The position numbers and the translations under genes were made by a program. Below are positions 25,999-35,243 of a stretch of DNA of 64,000 nt, piece after piece. Source of the DNA: CAIYTF01 sp963664845 (GTDB lineage: Bacteria > Bacteroidota > Ignavibacteria > Ignavibacteriales > Ignavibacteriaceae). Below the pieces are notes generated by a model, which saw only the letters and a program-made list of their open reading frames with translations, ran no database searches and was not told the DNA's origin. Each line of letters begins with the position of its first letter. The stretch's first letter is position 1. The stretch lies in NCBI GenBank assembly GCA_963664845.1, contig OY761615.1:4464001-4528000 (forward strand). Direction: 5' to 3'.

Positions 25999-28416
25999 TT
26001 AGATATGATACGCCACTTTAAACACAACATTCCTTCTTTCCTCAAAACTGGCACCGCTGAAGAACGCTCCTTTTATTAAATGTTCATGATCGAGAATATT
26101 GGTTACATATACTGAAGGCTCAATAGAGTGCCCGCTGCCCAACGCAAACGTGTAACCTGCCGAAGCATTCAATATCCACGAGGGGGAAGTGTGTCCTCCC
26201 TGATTTAAATCAAACAGCCCGGTCTTGTAATCATAGGCATCGTTACCATTATTTAATCCTGAAACATAGTTTGCAGAGCAGTTCACAAACCAATTCTCAG
26301 GCTGATAGTTCAAGCCCACAACCACAGACAACCGCTGGTCATGATCAAGATCAAAAGGTGCAGTGCTTTCATCGGCCTGTAGAAAACCTCCTGAAACAGG
26401 TCCCGTCCCGAATGCGTGAATTATGGATGAATTCAAATATCCGGAAAGCGGACTCTCCTGATCCGTGTAGGTTGCCGCAAATTCAACCCCGCGCACAATA
26501 ATTCTGTTGATGTTCACATTCACTTTGATAGTGCTGGAACCAAGTGTCTGATCATCAAGTCCGGGAGATGATTCTTTGTAGAAGGCCGCAAATTTTGTAT
26601 TGAATCCGTTGTTCCAATTTCTGATGAATGCAGCCTCGAACAGATGATCCTTTTCCGGTTGAGTTATCGTGCCGCTTGTGCCCAACTGGGTTGAAACAGC
26701 GCCAAGATTCTCGATGTTTGTCGGCATGAACAATCTGTCATAGCTCAACGAAAAACTGTTAAGCTCATCAATGAAAAAATGCCACTTGATCCGCGGTGAG
26801 AGCTGGCTTTGATCGGCGACTGACGGTGCATTGTGTATATCATACCGGAGACCAAGATCAAGCCGGGTCCATTCATAAGGGTGCCATTGCGACTGCAGGA
26901 AGAAACTTGCATCGTGACCCGTGAAGTCCGCCACATTCCTTTGTTTTTCTCCCAGCTCATTGAGGAACCGGAAATCTTCCGTACCAGAGGTAAGAGTATA
27001 ACTTATTCCCGCGGAATATTTGAACTGGTGCGAGAGGCTGTGATTGTATTTTGTTCTGAAACCATACGTGGCAAATGTTCTTTTCTGTTTAACAACATAG
27101 CTCGCTACGCTGTCACCCGGAAGTGTTACGCGATTAACCGAATCACCTGCAAAGGGAATATAGTCCAATCCGCCTTCGCGAACGAATCCGCCGACGAACA
27201 GATCCTGTTCTTTATCCGGTACAGTTGAGATTGTATGGAACCACGATATCGTTTGGAAGCCGTTATAAGATTGCTGATCATCGAGAATGAAACCTTCGGC
27301 GGGATCAAACGGGACTTGCGTTACCGTCTTGCTGTAATTCAGATTCATGGTAAGGTAATCATCCGTCCCAAGAAGATAATCAAGCTTGCCATAGGTGAAA
27401 TAATCGAAGCCGTGATCGTGGTTAAGCTCCGTCACGGGCTGATCGATTCTGCGGTCCGATTCCTGGCGTGTACCGGAGAAGAAATAACCAAGCTTTCCCA
27501 GGTGATCGCTAAATGACAAACTTTGTCCGTTGGAATTGAGCGCCTTGAATGAACCAACACGGCTGCCGGTATTATCAGCACTTGAAGTCAGATAGCTTCC
27601 CGCGAATGTTGACGCATCTAAATGAAAGCTTCCGGTAGGTACTTTGTTCTCAATATCCATGATGCCTGCGATCTGTCCACCGAATTCGGCAGGGAAACCG
27701 GCAGTATAGAAGTTTACCCTCGTAATCACCTTAGGGTCAACAATTTCGTTGAGACCGCCGAACACCCCAAGCGGAATGGGTATCCCATCAACAAGATACG
27801 TGAATTCACCGTGCTGTCCGCGGATATGTACTTCACCGGTAGGTGCCTTGGATGCTCCTGCCAAATTCTGTTGGATAAGGCTGGTCATTCCGGAAATAGG
27901 CGAAGCATGATAAGTCTCGCCTTCAAAGGTTTGACGTCCGGTTCCTACGTCAATAATAGTGGCTGCCTTGTTTTCGCGGTGACCTTCGACCAGAATTGCG
28001 TTCAGCTCAACTGCTTTTTCCTTCAGCTTGACCTCGCAGGAAAGGTGAAGTGAGTCTACAATAACGGTGTCTTCAAAATCCGCATAGCCAATATAGTGCG
28101 TGGCAATGCTGTATTTGCTCTCTGCAAGATCATTGAAAAATGCACGTCCGAATGGATTGGTGACCGATTGCGCTATAATGGAGTTGCCTTGTTTAAGGAG
28201 CACCACCACCGATTGCAACCCTGACGACGTATTGTTATCGAGCACGGTTACTGTGAAATTAATAGTCCTTTTTCCGGTTGCCGGGTCGATTACGCCTCTG
28301 GTGTTTGCTGAAACTGCAATGCTTCCCTGTGTTATAAAAAGAATTGTTAGTAGCAGTGCATTGAGTCTGCTTCTCAGCAGATGTAAAAATAAAAAACCAA
28401 ATTTTAATAAGTTCAT
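25999..28416 (-). CDS. TonB-dependent receptor with CarboxypepD_reg domain
   Basis: An 805-residue receptor. I take the ATG at 28416 because it begins the signal sequence (KFGFLFLHLLRSRLNALLLT) and has AAGGA upstream; a longer frame reaching 28485 runs into a repeat. Domains: carboxypeptidase-regulatory-like fold about 45-110 (SGLQSVVVLLKQGNSIIAQS), plug about 115-250 (GEVHIRGQHGEFTYLVDGIP, FPAEFGGQIAGIMDIENKV) and a barrel to the end. It is smaller than the 9641 receptor and has no adjacent SusD. The nearby upstream small secreted protein with His/Cys resembles proteins found ahead of metal-linked receptors, so a metal or small-molecule substrate is possible. Confidence 0.88.
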   Translation of the reverse strand: MNLLKFGFLFLHLLRSRLNALLLTILFITQGSIAVSANTRGVIDPATGKRTINFTVTVLDNNTSSGLQSVVVLLKQGNSIIAQSVTNPFGRAFFNDLAESKYSIATHYIGYADFEDTVIVDSLHLSCEVKLKEKAVELNAILVEGHRENKAATIIDVGTGRQTFEGETYHASPISGMTSLIQQNLAGASKAPTGEVHIRGQHGEFTYLVDGIPIPLGVFGGLNEIVDPKVITRVNFYTAGFPAEFGGQIAGIMDIENKVPTGSFHLDASTFAGSYLTSSADNTGSRVGSFKALNSNGQSLSFSDHLGKLGYFFSGTRQESDRRIDQPVTELNHDHGFDYFTYGKLDYLLGTDDYLTMNLNYSKTVTQVPFDPAEGFILDDQQSYNGFQTISWFHTISTVPDKEQDLFVGGFVREGGLDYIPFAGDSVNRVTLPGDSVASYVVKQKRTFATYGFRTKYNHSLSHQFKYSAGISYTLTSGTEDFRFLNELGEKQRNVADFTGHDASFFLQSQWHPYEWTRLDLGLRYDIHNAPSVADQSQLSPRIKWHFFIDELNSFSLSYDRLFMPTNIENLGAVSTQLGTSGTITQPEKDHLFEAAFIRNWNNGFNTKFAAFYKESSPGLDDQTLGSSTIKVNVNINRIIVRGVEFAATYTDQESPLSGYLNSSIIHAFGTGPVSGGFLQADESTAPFDLDHDQRLSVVVGLNYQPENWFVNCSANYVSGLNNGNDAYDYKTGLFDLNQGGHTSPSWILNASAGYTFALGSGHSIEPSVYVTNILDHEHLIKGAFFSGASFEERRNVVFKVAYHI

Positions 28417-28480
28417 AATGTATAATTTTCCTTCAAATTTATATGAGTAACTCATGTTATGCAACAATTCCAATTGAATT

Positions 28481-28640
28481 GCCACGAGCTTTAGTCGTGG
28501 ATAATTCGTGCTATCTGAAATCGGCTTTAGTCACAAATGTTAGCTCTATTAGTGGCTGAAGCCAATATTTCGAGGGTACATCTATCCCACGACTTGAAAA
28601 GTCGTGGCTATTCAAACTCTGATTTTGCGTAACATGACTG
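28481..28640. repeat. REP-like 160-bp repeat, family A copy 1
   Basis: Matches 42426-42584 over its full length. It is built of nested palindromes: GCCACGAGCTTTAGTCGTGG, a GGCTTTAGTCACAAA / AGTGGCTGAAGCC pair, and CCACGACTTGAAAAGTCGTG, ending in TTTTGCGTAACATGACT. The layout is like REP pairs mobilised by RAYT transposases. No RAYT gene is in the window. Confidence 0.8.
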
Positions 28641-28775
28641 AGTAAATATCCCTCTCTGATATACTGGCAAATTCTGGTACATGCCGGAGGTATTACAAAA
28701 AAGCAATTGCACACCGGTAGCCGGTCATGAATTGATGATCAGACCAGAACAGTGCGAAATTATTCTATAAATGGA

Positions 28776-29105
28776 TTATAAAAATGAAGGGGGAGCGCGT
28801 GGGGGAAGATGCCTTTGAACAGGCTTGGGAATAAATAGATTTATTTGCTGGCAAACCGGAAGCTCATGAAAGTCCGCGGAAACCGAAATTCCCTGCACCG
28901 GCAGGGGAGTGTATTGATGGATTAAAAAGAAATTAGCCAGGAACGAACATTCATGGAATAAGCCTGGCAGTTCCTGATGTGTGGTCGGGAAACTATTCTC
29001 GGCACAGGAGTTTGGTCTTATCTGTACTCGTCCGTCCGAAACCCCGTGATTGTGGAGTATCGAGAAGCAGAGAGCATAGAGATAGAATACGAGCATTGCC
29101 CGCAT
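28776..29105 (-). CDS. Small putative secreted protein upstream of TonB receptor
   Basis: About 109 residues from the ATG at 29105, with GGAGG immediately upstream (an adjacent ATG at 29108 is equivalent). It has an N-terminal hydrophobic segment (MLVFYLYALCFSILHNHG) and then His/Cys-containing sequence (SCAENSF, LFHECSFLANFFLIHQ). Short His/Cys proteins of this look are often found just before TonB receptors with metal links. The similarity is by pattern only and I do not recognise the family. The reading frame continues unbroken, but a repeat lies between it and the receptor gene. Confidence 0.45.
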   Translation of the reverse strand: MRAMLVFYLYALCFSILHNHGVSDGRVQIRPNSCAENSFPTTHQELPGLFHECSFLANFFLIHQYTPLPVQGISVSADFHELPVCQQINLFIPKPVQRHLPPRAPPSFL

Positions 29106-29211
29106 CATACCTCCGGAGAACCACACGAATTTTTTATTCCATAAATTCATTGTGCCCAAGAACGGGATAAATTTTGAATTATACAATGGAGAAGTTTTTC
29201 ACACACCCATT

Positions 29212-30522
29212 CTACAACTGTGCATTCGTCTTCGGCGCCAAATATTTGTTGAACAAAAACAATCCGGTCGCGGTGGCAACGCCTATCATACTGAATGCTA
29301 TCCAAAGCAAACTCGGCTGGTTCCACTGGTCAACAAACACAACGTACATCTTTGCACCCAGAATGCCGCCGATACCGCTGCCCAGCACACCATACAAAAA
29401 GCCGTAACCCTGGTAGATCGCCTTCTTGTCAGGTGGAGCTATCAACCCAACATAGCTGATGAACTTGGGATGCGCTGTCATTTCTCCAAATGAGAATGTC
29501 ATGATACCGGCAATAAATATCCAGGGGTTGGGAGATATTGCCAGCATGGCCATGCCAATCGTTCCCAGGATAATTCCGCCAATCATGGTGGGCAACGCCT
29601 TTTTGTCTTTAACAAAATTGGAAACGGCTATCTGTAAAATGATAATCGTCAGTGCATTGATTACGGTCACGTGCTCAACATCAAATTTCCAGTTAGCATT
29701 GGCAATAAAAATTCCCAGCACGGCATTTACAGCGTAATTGACCGGTGTCATGTCAACGTGCTCTTTCAGATACCATAGCACCGTGTCGAACATCTGGAAA
29801 TAGAGTATCCAAAAGCCTGAATAAATGAAGATCATCAGCATGAAACGGAAGTCCTTGAGTACAATGGCAGCATTAACAAAAACATCTTTCAGCGAGTTTT
29901 TGTTCGGCTCTTTCGGAGGCTCTTTGTAGGCAAGCAGATTAAGTATCAGAAGCCATCCGGTTCCCACTGCAGCCATAATAAAAACATATGACCAGGACAG
30001 CGCCTTCAAATAAGGGATTAGAAGGAGAGGCACGAGAAATGCGCCAAGGTTGATGGCCCAGTAATAAATGCCGAATCCCAGCGTGGAGTTTTTTTCCGTA
30101 GTATTGCGGGCAATGGTGCCCGAAATGATCGGTTTGAAGAAACCTGCACCTAAAGCCATAAATATCAAACTGAGAAACACCAGATTATACGAAGTTGCCA
30201 AACTGGTAAGAAAATAGCCGGTGCTCATAATTGCGAAGGCGAAGAACAGGGTCTTCCTGTACCCGAATTGTTCCGCAACTGCACCCGAGAGAATGGGGAG
30301 GAAATAAAGCAGCGGCTGTATCACGCTCTTGATTACGCCGATGCTTTCCTTGGAGAATCCCAGTCCGCCTTCTTTGCTTGTCATCACCAGATATATGGAC
30401 AACACGGACATAACTCCGTAATACGAGCCGCGTTCGAAAAATTCCATGATGATAACCACCCAAAAGTTCTTCGGGAAGCTTTTTAGTGTTGTCAGGAACG
30501 GGACTTTTTCGTTTGTGCTCAT
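29212..30522 (-). CDS. POT/PTR2-family proton-coupled oligopeptide transporter
   Basis: A 436-residue MFS protein with about 12 membrane segments. The POT signature ExxER...YYG is present in EFFERGSYYG (Glu27, Glu30, Arg31), which binds protons and peptide carboxylate in this family. It probably imports di- or tripeptides across the inner membrane. Its ATG overlaps the stop of the paralogous upstream gene by 4 bp (30519-30522), so the pair is translationally coupled. The length is shorter than many bacterial POTs (about 480-500), but the fold appears complete. Confidence 0.88.
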   Translation of the reverse strand: MSTNEKVPFLTTLKSFPKNFWVVIIMEFFERGSYYGVMSVLSIYLVMTSKEGGLGFSKESIGVIKSVIQPLLYFLPILSGAVAEQFGYRKTLFFAFAIMSTGYFLTSLATSYNLVFLSLIFMALGAGFFKPIISGTIARNTTEKNSTLGFGIYYWAINLGAFLVPLLLIPYLKALSWSYVFIMAAVGTGWLLILNLLAYKEPPKEPNKNSLKDVFVNAAIVLKDFRFMLMIFIYSGFWILYFQMFDTVLWYLKEHVDMTPVNYAVNAVLGIFIANANWKFDVEHVTVINALTIIILQIAVSNFVKDKKALPTMIGGIILGTIGMAMLAISPNPWIFIAGIMTFSFGEMTAHPKFISYVGLIAPPDKKAIYQGYGFLYGVLGSGIGGILGAKMYVVFVDQWNQPSLLWIAFSMIGVATATGLFLFNKYLAPKTNAQL

Positions 30523-31817
30523 CGGTCGGCCATTTTCACTTTGTCGAAAAATATTTTGTTATAGGCATACATAAGTATTGTGGCAACAACACCAATGCCA
30601 AGAAGTATCCAAAAAACCTGACTCGGATGTTCGCTGGTTTTGCCATATGCCTGATAGATCTTTCCACCAAGAACCCCGCCGAATCCCCACGCAATGGCAA
30701 TTGGCAGGAACGCGAATCCCTGATACATGGCTTCCTTCCCGCGCGGTGCAAGGTCGGCAATATACTCATAGAAGCGCGGTGCCTGAGTCTGCTCACCAAT
30801 GGAAAACACTATCAACCCGGCAATAAACAGGGGTATCGAAGGATGGAACAAAATCACCAGCCAGGTTGCACTGGAAATGGCAAATCCGAGAATAATTGCC
30901 CAGATTGAAGTCAGGCGTTTTGTCATATAGTTTACAACCAGCTGCAGAAGTATAATGCCCCATGCGTCCACTGAAATAATCAAACCAATGGGTGCATCAG
31001 GTGAAATGTGATCTGAAATATAGAAGGGGACAATTATGTAAACCTGCCAGAACATCAGCCAGTAAAGCGAGAATATCAGGAGGAAAAGCATGAATTTGAA
31101 GTTCTTCACAACCTCAATCAGGTTTTTGCCGGTCTGAACCAGGGAGTGTTTCGGGAAGTCGGCTTCGGTAACCGGATTCCGGTAAAATATGAGCGTACCC
31201 GCAACCATCAGGAAACAGGAAAATGATGAAAGCAGGAATACCTTGTCCATGCCGAAATCGCGCATGATAAAATAGGCAATCAATGGCCCCAGTGCTCCGC
31301 CTATGTTCACCAGCCAGTAATAAATCGCATAGCCGAAAGATTTGGTTTTGGGTGAGGAGGTCAGCCCCACGGTTCCCAACACGCTTGGTTTGACGAATGA
31401 ACCACCAATAGCCGTGAAAATCAGGATCACCACCATTGAACCCCATAAACCGAGATTCTGGAATATCGGCTGAAAAGTCTGCATGCCGGCCGCACCAATG
31501 AGAAAATAGCCTGCACCCAGAACGATGAAGGCAAATGTGAATGCCTTGCGGAATCCAATTTTATCCGCTATTGCTCCGGCAAAAACTGGCAGGCCATATA
31601 TCAGGAAGCCAAATATGGAGGTCAGCCACCCAACCTGGACTTCGTCTTTGAATATATTGCGTAAATAGATTGCAAGAATGGTCATTTGTCCATAATAGGC
31701 TATCCGTTCAAATAACTCCATTATATTGGCAACCCAGAATTCACGTTTGAATCCGGTTTTCACGTCAACCACGAATTGGGAAAACTTCGAAGGATCAGAG
31801 ACGGTGTTTGTGCTCAT
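30519..31817 (-). CDS. POT/PTR2-family oligopeptide transporter, paralog
   Basis: A 432-residue MFS transporter with the POT signature in ELFERIAYYG (Glu34, Glu37, Arg38) and the second family region FSIGEQTQAPRFYEYIADLAPRGKEAMYQG. It is the first gene of a coupled pair with 29212-30522. The paralogs diverge substantially, which points to an old duplication and possibly different peptide preferences. The start ATG at 31817 gives a normal cytoplasmic N-terminus. Divergent from the bamD operon, with 111 bp between the starts. Confidence 0.88.
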   Translation of the reverse strand: MSTNTVSDPSKFSQFVVDVKTGFKREFWVANIMELFERIAYYGQMTILAIYLRNIFKDEVQVGWLTSIFGFLIYGLPVFAGAIADKIGFRKAFTFAFIVLGAGYFLIGAAGMQTFQPIFQNLGLWGSMVVILIFTAIGGSFVKPSVLGTVGLTSSPKTKSFGYAIYYWLVNIGGALGPLIAYFIMRDFGMDKVFLLSSFSCFLMVAGTLIFYRNPVTEADFPKHSLVQTGKNLIEVVKNFKFMLFLLIFSLYWLMFWQVYIIVPFYISDHISPDAPIGLIISVDAWGIILLQLVVNYMTKRLTSIWAIILGFAISSATWLVILFHPSIPLFIAGLIVFSIGEQTQAPRFYEYIADLAPRGKEAMYQGFAFLPIAIAWGFGGVLGGKIYQAYGKTSEHPSQVFWILLGIGVVATILMYAYNKIFFDKVKMADR

Positions 31818-31928
31818 TAAGTTCCTTTCCTGAGAAGGGAAAAATTTTTATCTATAGCGATTTGAATTAATGACTTTTAATATAAGCTAAAATGCTGTAT
31901 TTTTAACGTTTTAACTAATGAAAAAAAT

Positions 31929-32702
31929 ATGCGAAAATTCCTTCAGGCAAGTCTCCTTATCGTTATAGCGCTCATTTCCTGGAAGTGCGCGGCAACAGTG
32001 AACACTGCAGCAATGAGTGACAAAGAACGCTTCGATTACGCCATGTCTATCTTCAAAAACGAAGATTATGAAGTGGCCTTAAAAGAGTTCGAAGCAATAA
32101 TTCTGCAGTTCCCCGGCAGTGAAGTGGTTGATGATGCACAGTTCTATCTGGGTCAATGTCATTTTAACCGGAAAGAATACCTGCTCGGAGCCTATGAATT
32201 CAGCAAATTGATCAAAAATATGGCTTCCAGCACCTTTGTGCCCGAAGCTCAGTATATGCTGGCCTCATGCTATTACGAATTGTCCCCGGCTTACCCCCTG
32301 GATCAAAAATATACCAAGAAGGCAATTGAAGAACTTCAGGCATTCATCGATTTTTTCCCTGCTGATCAGCGTGTGCCGGCAGCAGAAACCAAAATCAAGA
32401 CGCTTTACCTCAAACTGGCCGAAAAAGAATATCACAATGCGCAAATCTATGAACGCATGGAATATTATACTGCTGCAATACTTGCCTGTACAAAGGTAAC
32501 GGAAACATACCATGACACCAAGTATGCACCCATGGCGTCATATAAAAAAATCAAACTGTTGCTCATTAAGAAACGCAACATCGAAGCCGCCGTCGAGATA
32601 AGCAGCTTCCTGGCCAAATACCCCAACGATGAAAACGCCGCCGAGGTAAAAGAATTGAAAGCCTCGCTTGAAAACAATAATCAGGCCGTAACAAAGGGAT
32701 GA
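31929..32702 (+). CDS. bamD: BamD/YfiO-like outer-membrane assembly lipoprotein
   Basis: A 257-residue lipoprotein. The lipobox ISWKC places the acylated Cys at residue 20. Five TPR-like repeats follow (YAMSIFKNEDYEVALKEFEA, FYLGQCHFNRKEYLLGAYEF, AQYMLASCYY), matching BamD length and layout. BamD is the essential lipoprotein of the barrel-assembly complex that inserts proteins such as the receptors and PorV-like barrel of this window. Its stop overlaps the next ATG by 4 bp (ATGA at 32699-32702), so the thioesterase is translationally coupled. Confidence 0.88.
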   Translation: MRKFLQASLLIVIALISWKCAATVNTAAMSDKERFDYAMSIFKNEDYEVALKEFEAIILQFPGSEVVDDAQFYLGQCHFNRKEYLLGAYEFSKLIKNMASSTFVPEAQYMLASCYYELSPAYPLDQKYTKKAIEELQAFIDFFPADQRVPAAETKIKTLYLKLAEKEYHNAQIYERMEYYTAAILACTKVTETYHDTKYAPMASYKKIKLLLIKKRNIEAAVEISSFLAKYPNDENAAEVKELKASLENNNQAVTKG

Positions 32703-33175
32703 AAGACCCGCAGCCGGTCAGACTGACCGCAGTGCAAATGACGGAATTAGTGCTTCCCCAGCATACAAATCAGCTGGGGAATCTGTTGGGCGGGCAGTTG
32801 ATGCACTGGATAGATATTTGTGCTGCTCTTTGTGGCTATAAACTGAACGGCAAAGTGTGTGTAACCGCGTCAGTTGACAAGATCGATTTTCATTCTCCCG
32901 TTAAACTTGGCGATGTGGTAAATCTGTCCGCTTCGGTTAACCGCGTGTTTTCATCATCCATGGAGATCGGTGTCAAGGTTTTTGCCGAGTCTTACCGCGA
33001 GAACAGAGTGGTACACTCTAATTCAGCTTATCTCACTTTTGTATGTGTGGACGAAAACGTTAAGCCGGTCGAATCCAGAAAAGTATTCCCGGAGTCGGCA
33101 GATGAGATAAGAAGATTCCAACAAGCCCTTGCAAGAAGAGACTACCGGTTACAACAGAGGAATAAAACCCATTAA
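32699..33175 (+). CDS. Acyl-CoA thioesterase, hotdog fold (YciA/ACOT type)
   Basis: A 158-residue single-hotdog thioesterase that hydrolyses acyl-CoA to free acid and CoA in the cytoplasm. The family motif PQHTNQLGNLLGGQLMHWID carries the conserved Asn and Asp, and VDKIDFHSPVKLGDVVNLSA follows. It starts on the ATGA overlap with bamD. The next frame begins inside its 3' end, so all three genes are probably cotranscribed. The substrate chain length cannot be read from sequence. Confidence 0.9.
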   Translation: MKDPQPVRLTAVQMTELVLPQHTNQLGNLLGGQLMHWIDICAALCGYKLNGKVCVTASVDKIDFHSPVKLGDVVNLSASVNRVFSSSMEIGVKVFAESYRENRVVHSNSAYLTFVCVDENVKPVESRKVFPESADEIRRFQQALARRDYRLQQRNKTH

Positions 33176-35243
33176 GTATTCGATTGTTATTTCTCTGATA
33201 CTTACCTGGTGCACCACTGCACAAATTCCCCTCAATAATTTTCTACGACTAACATCAAACGAACTGGGCATTAGTGCGGATAATATTGCATTGTTACAAG
33301 AACAACCCGGCAAAGTATTGTGCCTTGCCTGGTCATTGGCGGCCAGGAATGCAGAACTGATTGAGCTTTCCGATTCAAACATCGCCATTACAAAATTCCG
33401 GGTGCGTCTGCCATATAAAATAACCAGAATAGTTCCCGTGAACCGCAGTCACGACAGCCAGTTTGTCTTCGTTTCTTCGCAAAGCAAACTTGCCGGGGTG
33501 GTAAGGCTCTTGCCGGATCACACCTTCAAAATTGAAACAACCTTTAAACTTGCAACAGTGCCTTCGGATCTGGTGAGCGTTGACGTCGACCAGGATGACA
33601 ACAGGGAAGTGCTGGGGTTTGGTGCAAATTTCAGTGGAATACTTACTGTCGATTATAAAAATAAAACGTGGCGGAACAAAACCCAGGAACGAAACAGGAA
33701 TTTTTCCACGGCTGCGGTCGGCGATATTAATGGTGATTCCTATCCCGATTTTGTGGGGTTCGACGTTAAATCCGGAAGCGTGCATTATTACCATAACAAC
33801 AGCCGGGGTGAATTCCAGTTGGTGCGTTCACTGGTATACCGCATTCTTCCCGAAAATATGTGCATCATTGACGTTAACAAGGACGGCTATCCGGATGTCA
33901 CCTATACATCTAACACGAGCTTTGAAATAGTTTTCGGCGACAGCGTTCATTCATACTCGGCAAAGAAGAGCATCATTCTGCAAAGCCCGGTGGCGGCACT
34001 TTCATTCGGGGACTTTAACCATGACGGGAAACCTGACATCGCATACTCGACGGCGAATGGAAAAGAAATGCATATACTGTTTCAGAAATATAACGCAGTG
34101 TTTTACCCCGCAGTGCCTTATCTCTCCGAAGGCACCATTTCCGATTTCCAGGTGCTCCGCCTGGGGCATGCCGATTGCCTTCTGGTTCTTGCAAACGAAA
34201 GGCAGCTTAAATTTATTTCACCGCTGACAAATTTCACTGCTGATTTTGCTCTTGCCATCGGGTCGGGCAGCCATGTCTTTATTCAGCCCAAAAATTTCTC
34301 CGAAAAACTTTTTCTCCCGATGATAAACATCAGGAACCGCTCATTGGAGTTTCTCACTTCAACCGGGAAGGGCCAGTTCACCTATTACAGTGCGCCGCTG
34401 TTTGCAAATTATACCAATGGGTTTTATGATTTTGATCCCGAACAAAAGGCGGAATTCTATTTAAACGATGAAAAACGGAAAAACCTGCAATTCCTGTCCG
34501 TGGATCTGAAAAGCGGAAAAACGGAACGGAAATATTTTCAGTACGACGGTAAGCTTCTGGATGCTGAACTTCTGTTCCCGGCAAAAGATGATAAACGATT
34601 GGGCCTGCTTATCCAATCCGGCAATACGGTTAAGCTCGCATTGTATGACAAACGCGCTCAGGCATCTGCACCGGTGCAGTATTCAGTAGATTGTCCGGGA
34701 TGCAGGTACGGTCGCATCCAGACAATGAAATCAATAGTGCTGGCCGATGCAAATGAAGGTAAATACGCCTTATATAACTGGGGCCCCGCGGCAAAAGCAA
34801 AAACCCTGCTTTTTAAAAATGCACAGGCTGAAGTAAATAAACCGGAAGGTTTTTTCACCGGTGATTTTTTTAATGACAGAAAAAGCAGAATCCTTACTAT
34901 CTTTGCCGATGGAAGTGCTTACCGGTATAAAATCTCGGGTGGCAACGACCGTGCAGGCAAGATTTTCAATGAGAAGGGCGGCGGCGATGTGCCCGAGATC
35001 AGTCTCGGCGGCTCCTATTCGCTTGGCCCCGAACATGAAAGTTTGCTGCTCCTATATAGTCCGCAAACACTGAATATTTACCGGCTCAATATCGATCGCT
35101 CATCAAGAGCCTCGTTAAAAACGGTTGCTCATAACATTGTCCCCGTCTCCTTGCTTGCAAAACATATGGGACGAGGTGAAAATTTTTTATTCGTAACGCA
35201 AAAAAACGTGGAGGGTGTTTTTGTTAAAAAGATTACTAACTAG
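33129..35243 (+). CDS. Secreted FG-GAP/VCBS repeat protein
   Basis: About 700 residues. The start is uncertain: an in-frame TTG at 33129 overlaps the thioesterase by 47 bp, whereas AGAGGA at 33156-33161 is well placed for an ATT at 33171 that sits just before the signal sequence (YSIVISLILTWCTTAQ). Three calcium-binding-like FG-GAP motifs are visible: DINGDSYPDFVG, DVNKDGYPDVTY and DFNHDGKPDIAY, indicating a beta-propeller. No T9SS tail is evident. The remainder resembles propeller and scaffold sequence with no catalytic motif. It overlaps the start of the metalloprotease gene, which suggests a functional or at least transcriptional link. Confidence 0.8.
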   Translation: MQEETTGYNRGIKPIKYSIVISLILTWCTTAQIPLNNFLRLTSNELGISADNIALLQEQPGKVLCLAWSLAARNAELIELSDSNIAITKFRVRLPYKITRIVPVNRSHDSQFVFVSSQSKLAGVVRLLPDHTFKIETTFKLATVPSDLVSVDVDQDDNREVLGFGANFSGILTVDYKNKTWRNKTQERNRNFSTAAVGDINGDSYPDFVGFDVKSGSVHYYHNNSRGEFQLVRSLVYRILPENMCIIDVNKDGYPDVTYTSNTSFEIVFGDSVHSYSAKKSIILQSPVAALSFGDFNHDGKPDIAYSTANGKEMHILFQKYNAVFYPAVPYLSEGTISDFQVLRLGHADCLLVLANERQLKFISPLTNFTADFALAIGSGSHVFIQPKNFSEKLFLPMINIRNRSLEFLTSTGKGQFTYYSAPLFANYTNGFYDFDPEQKAEFYLNDEKRKNLQFLSVDLKSGKTERKYFQYDGKLLDAELLFPAKDDKRLGLLIQSGNTVKLALYDKRAQASAPVQYSVDCPGCRYGRIQTMKSIVLADANEGKYALYNWGPAAKAKTLLFKNAQAEVNKPEGFFTGDFFNDRKSRILTIFADGSAYRYKISGGNDRAGKIFNEKGGGDVPEISLGGSYSLGPEHESLLLLYSPQTLNIYRLNIDRSSRASLKTVAHNIVPVSLLAKHMGRGENFLFVTQKNVEGVFVKKITN

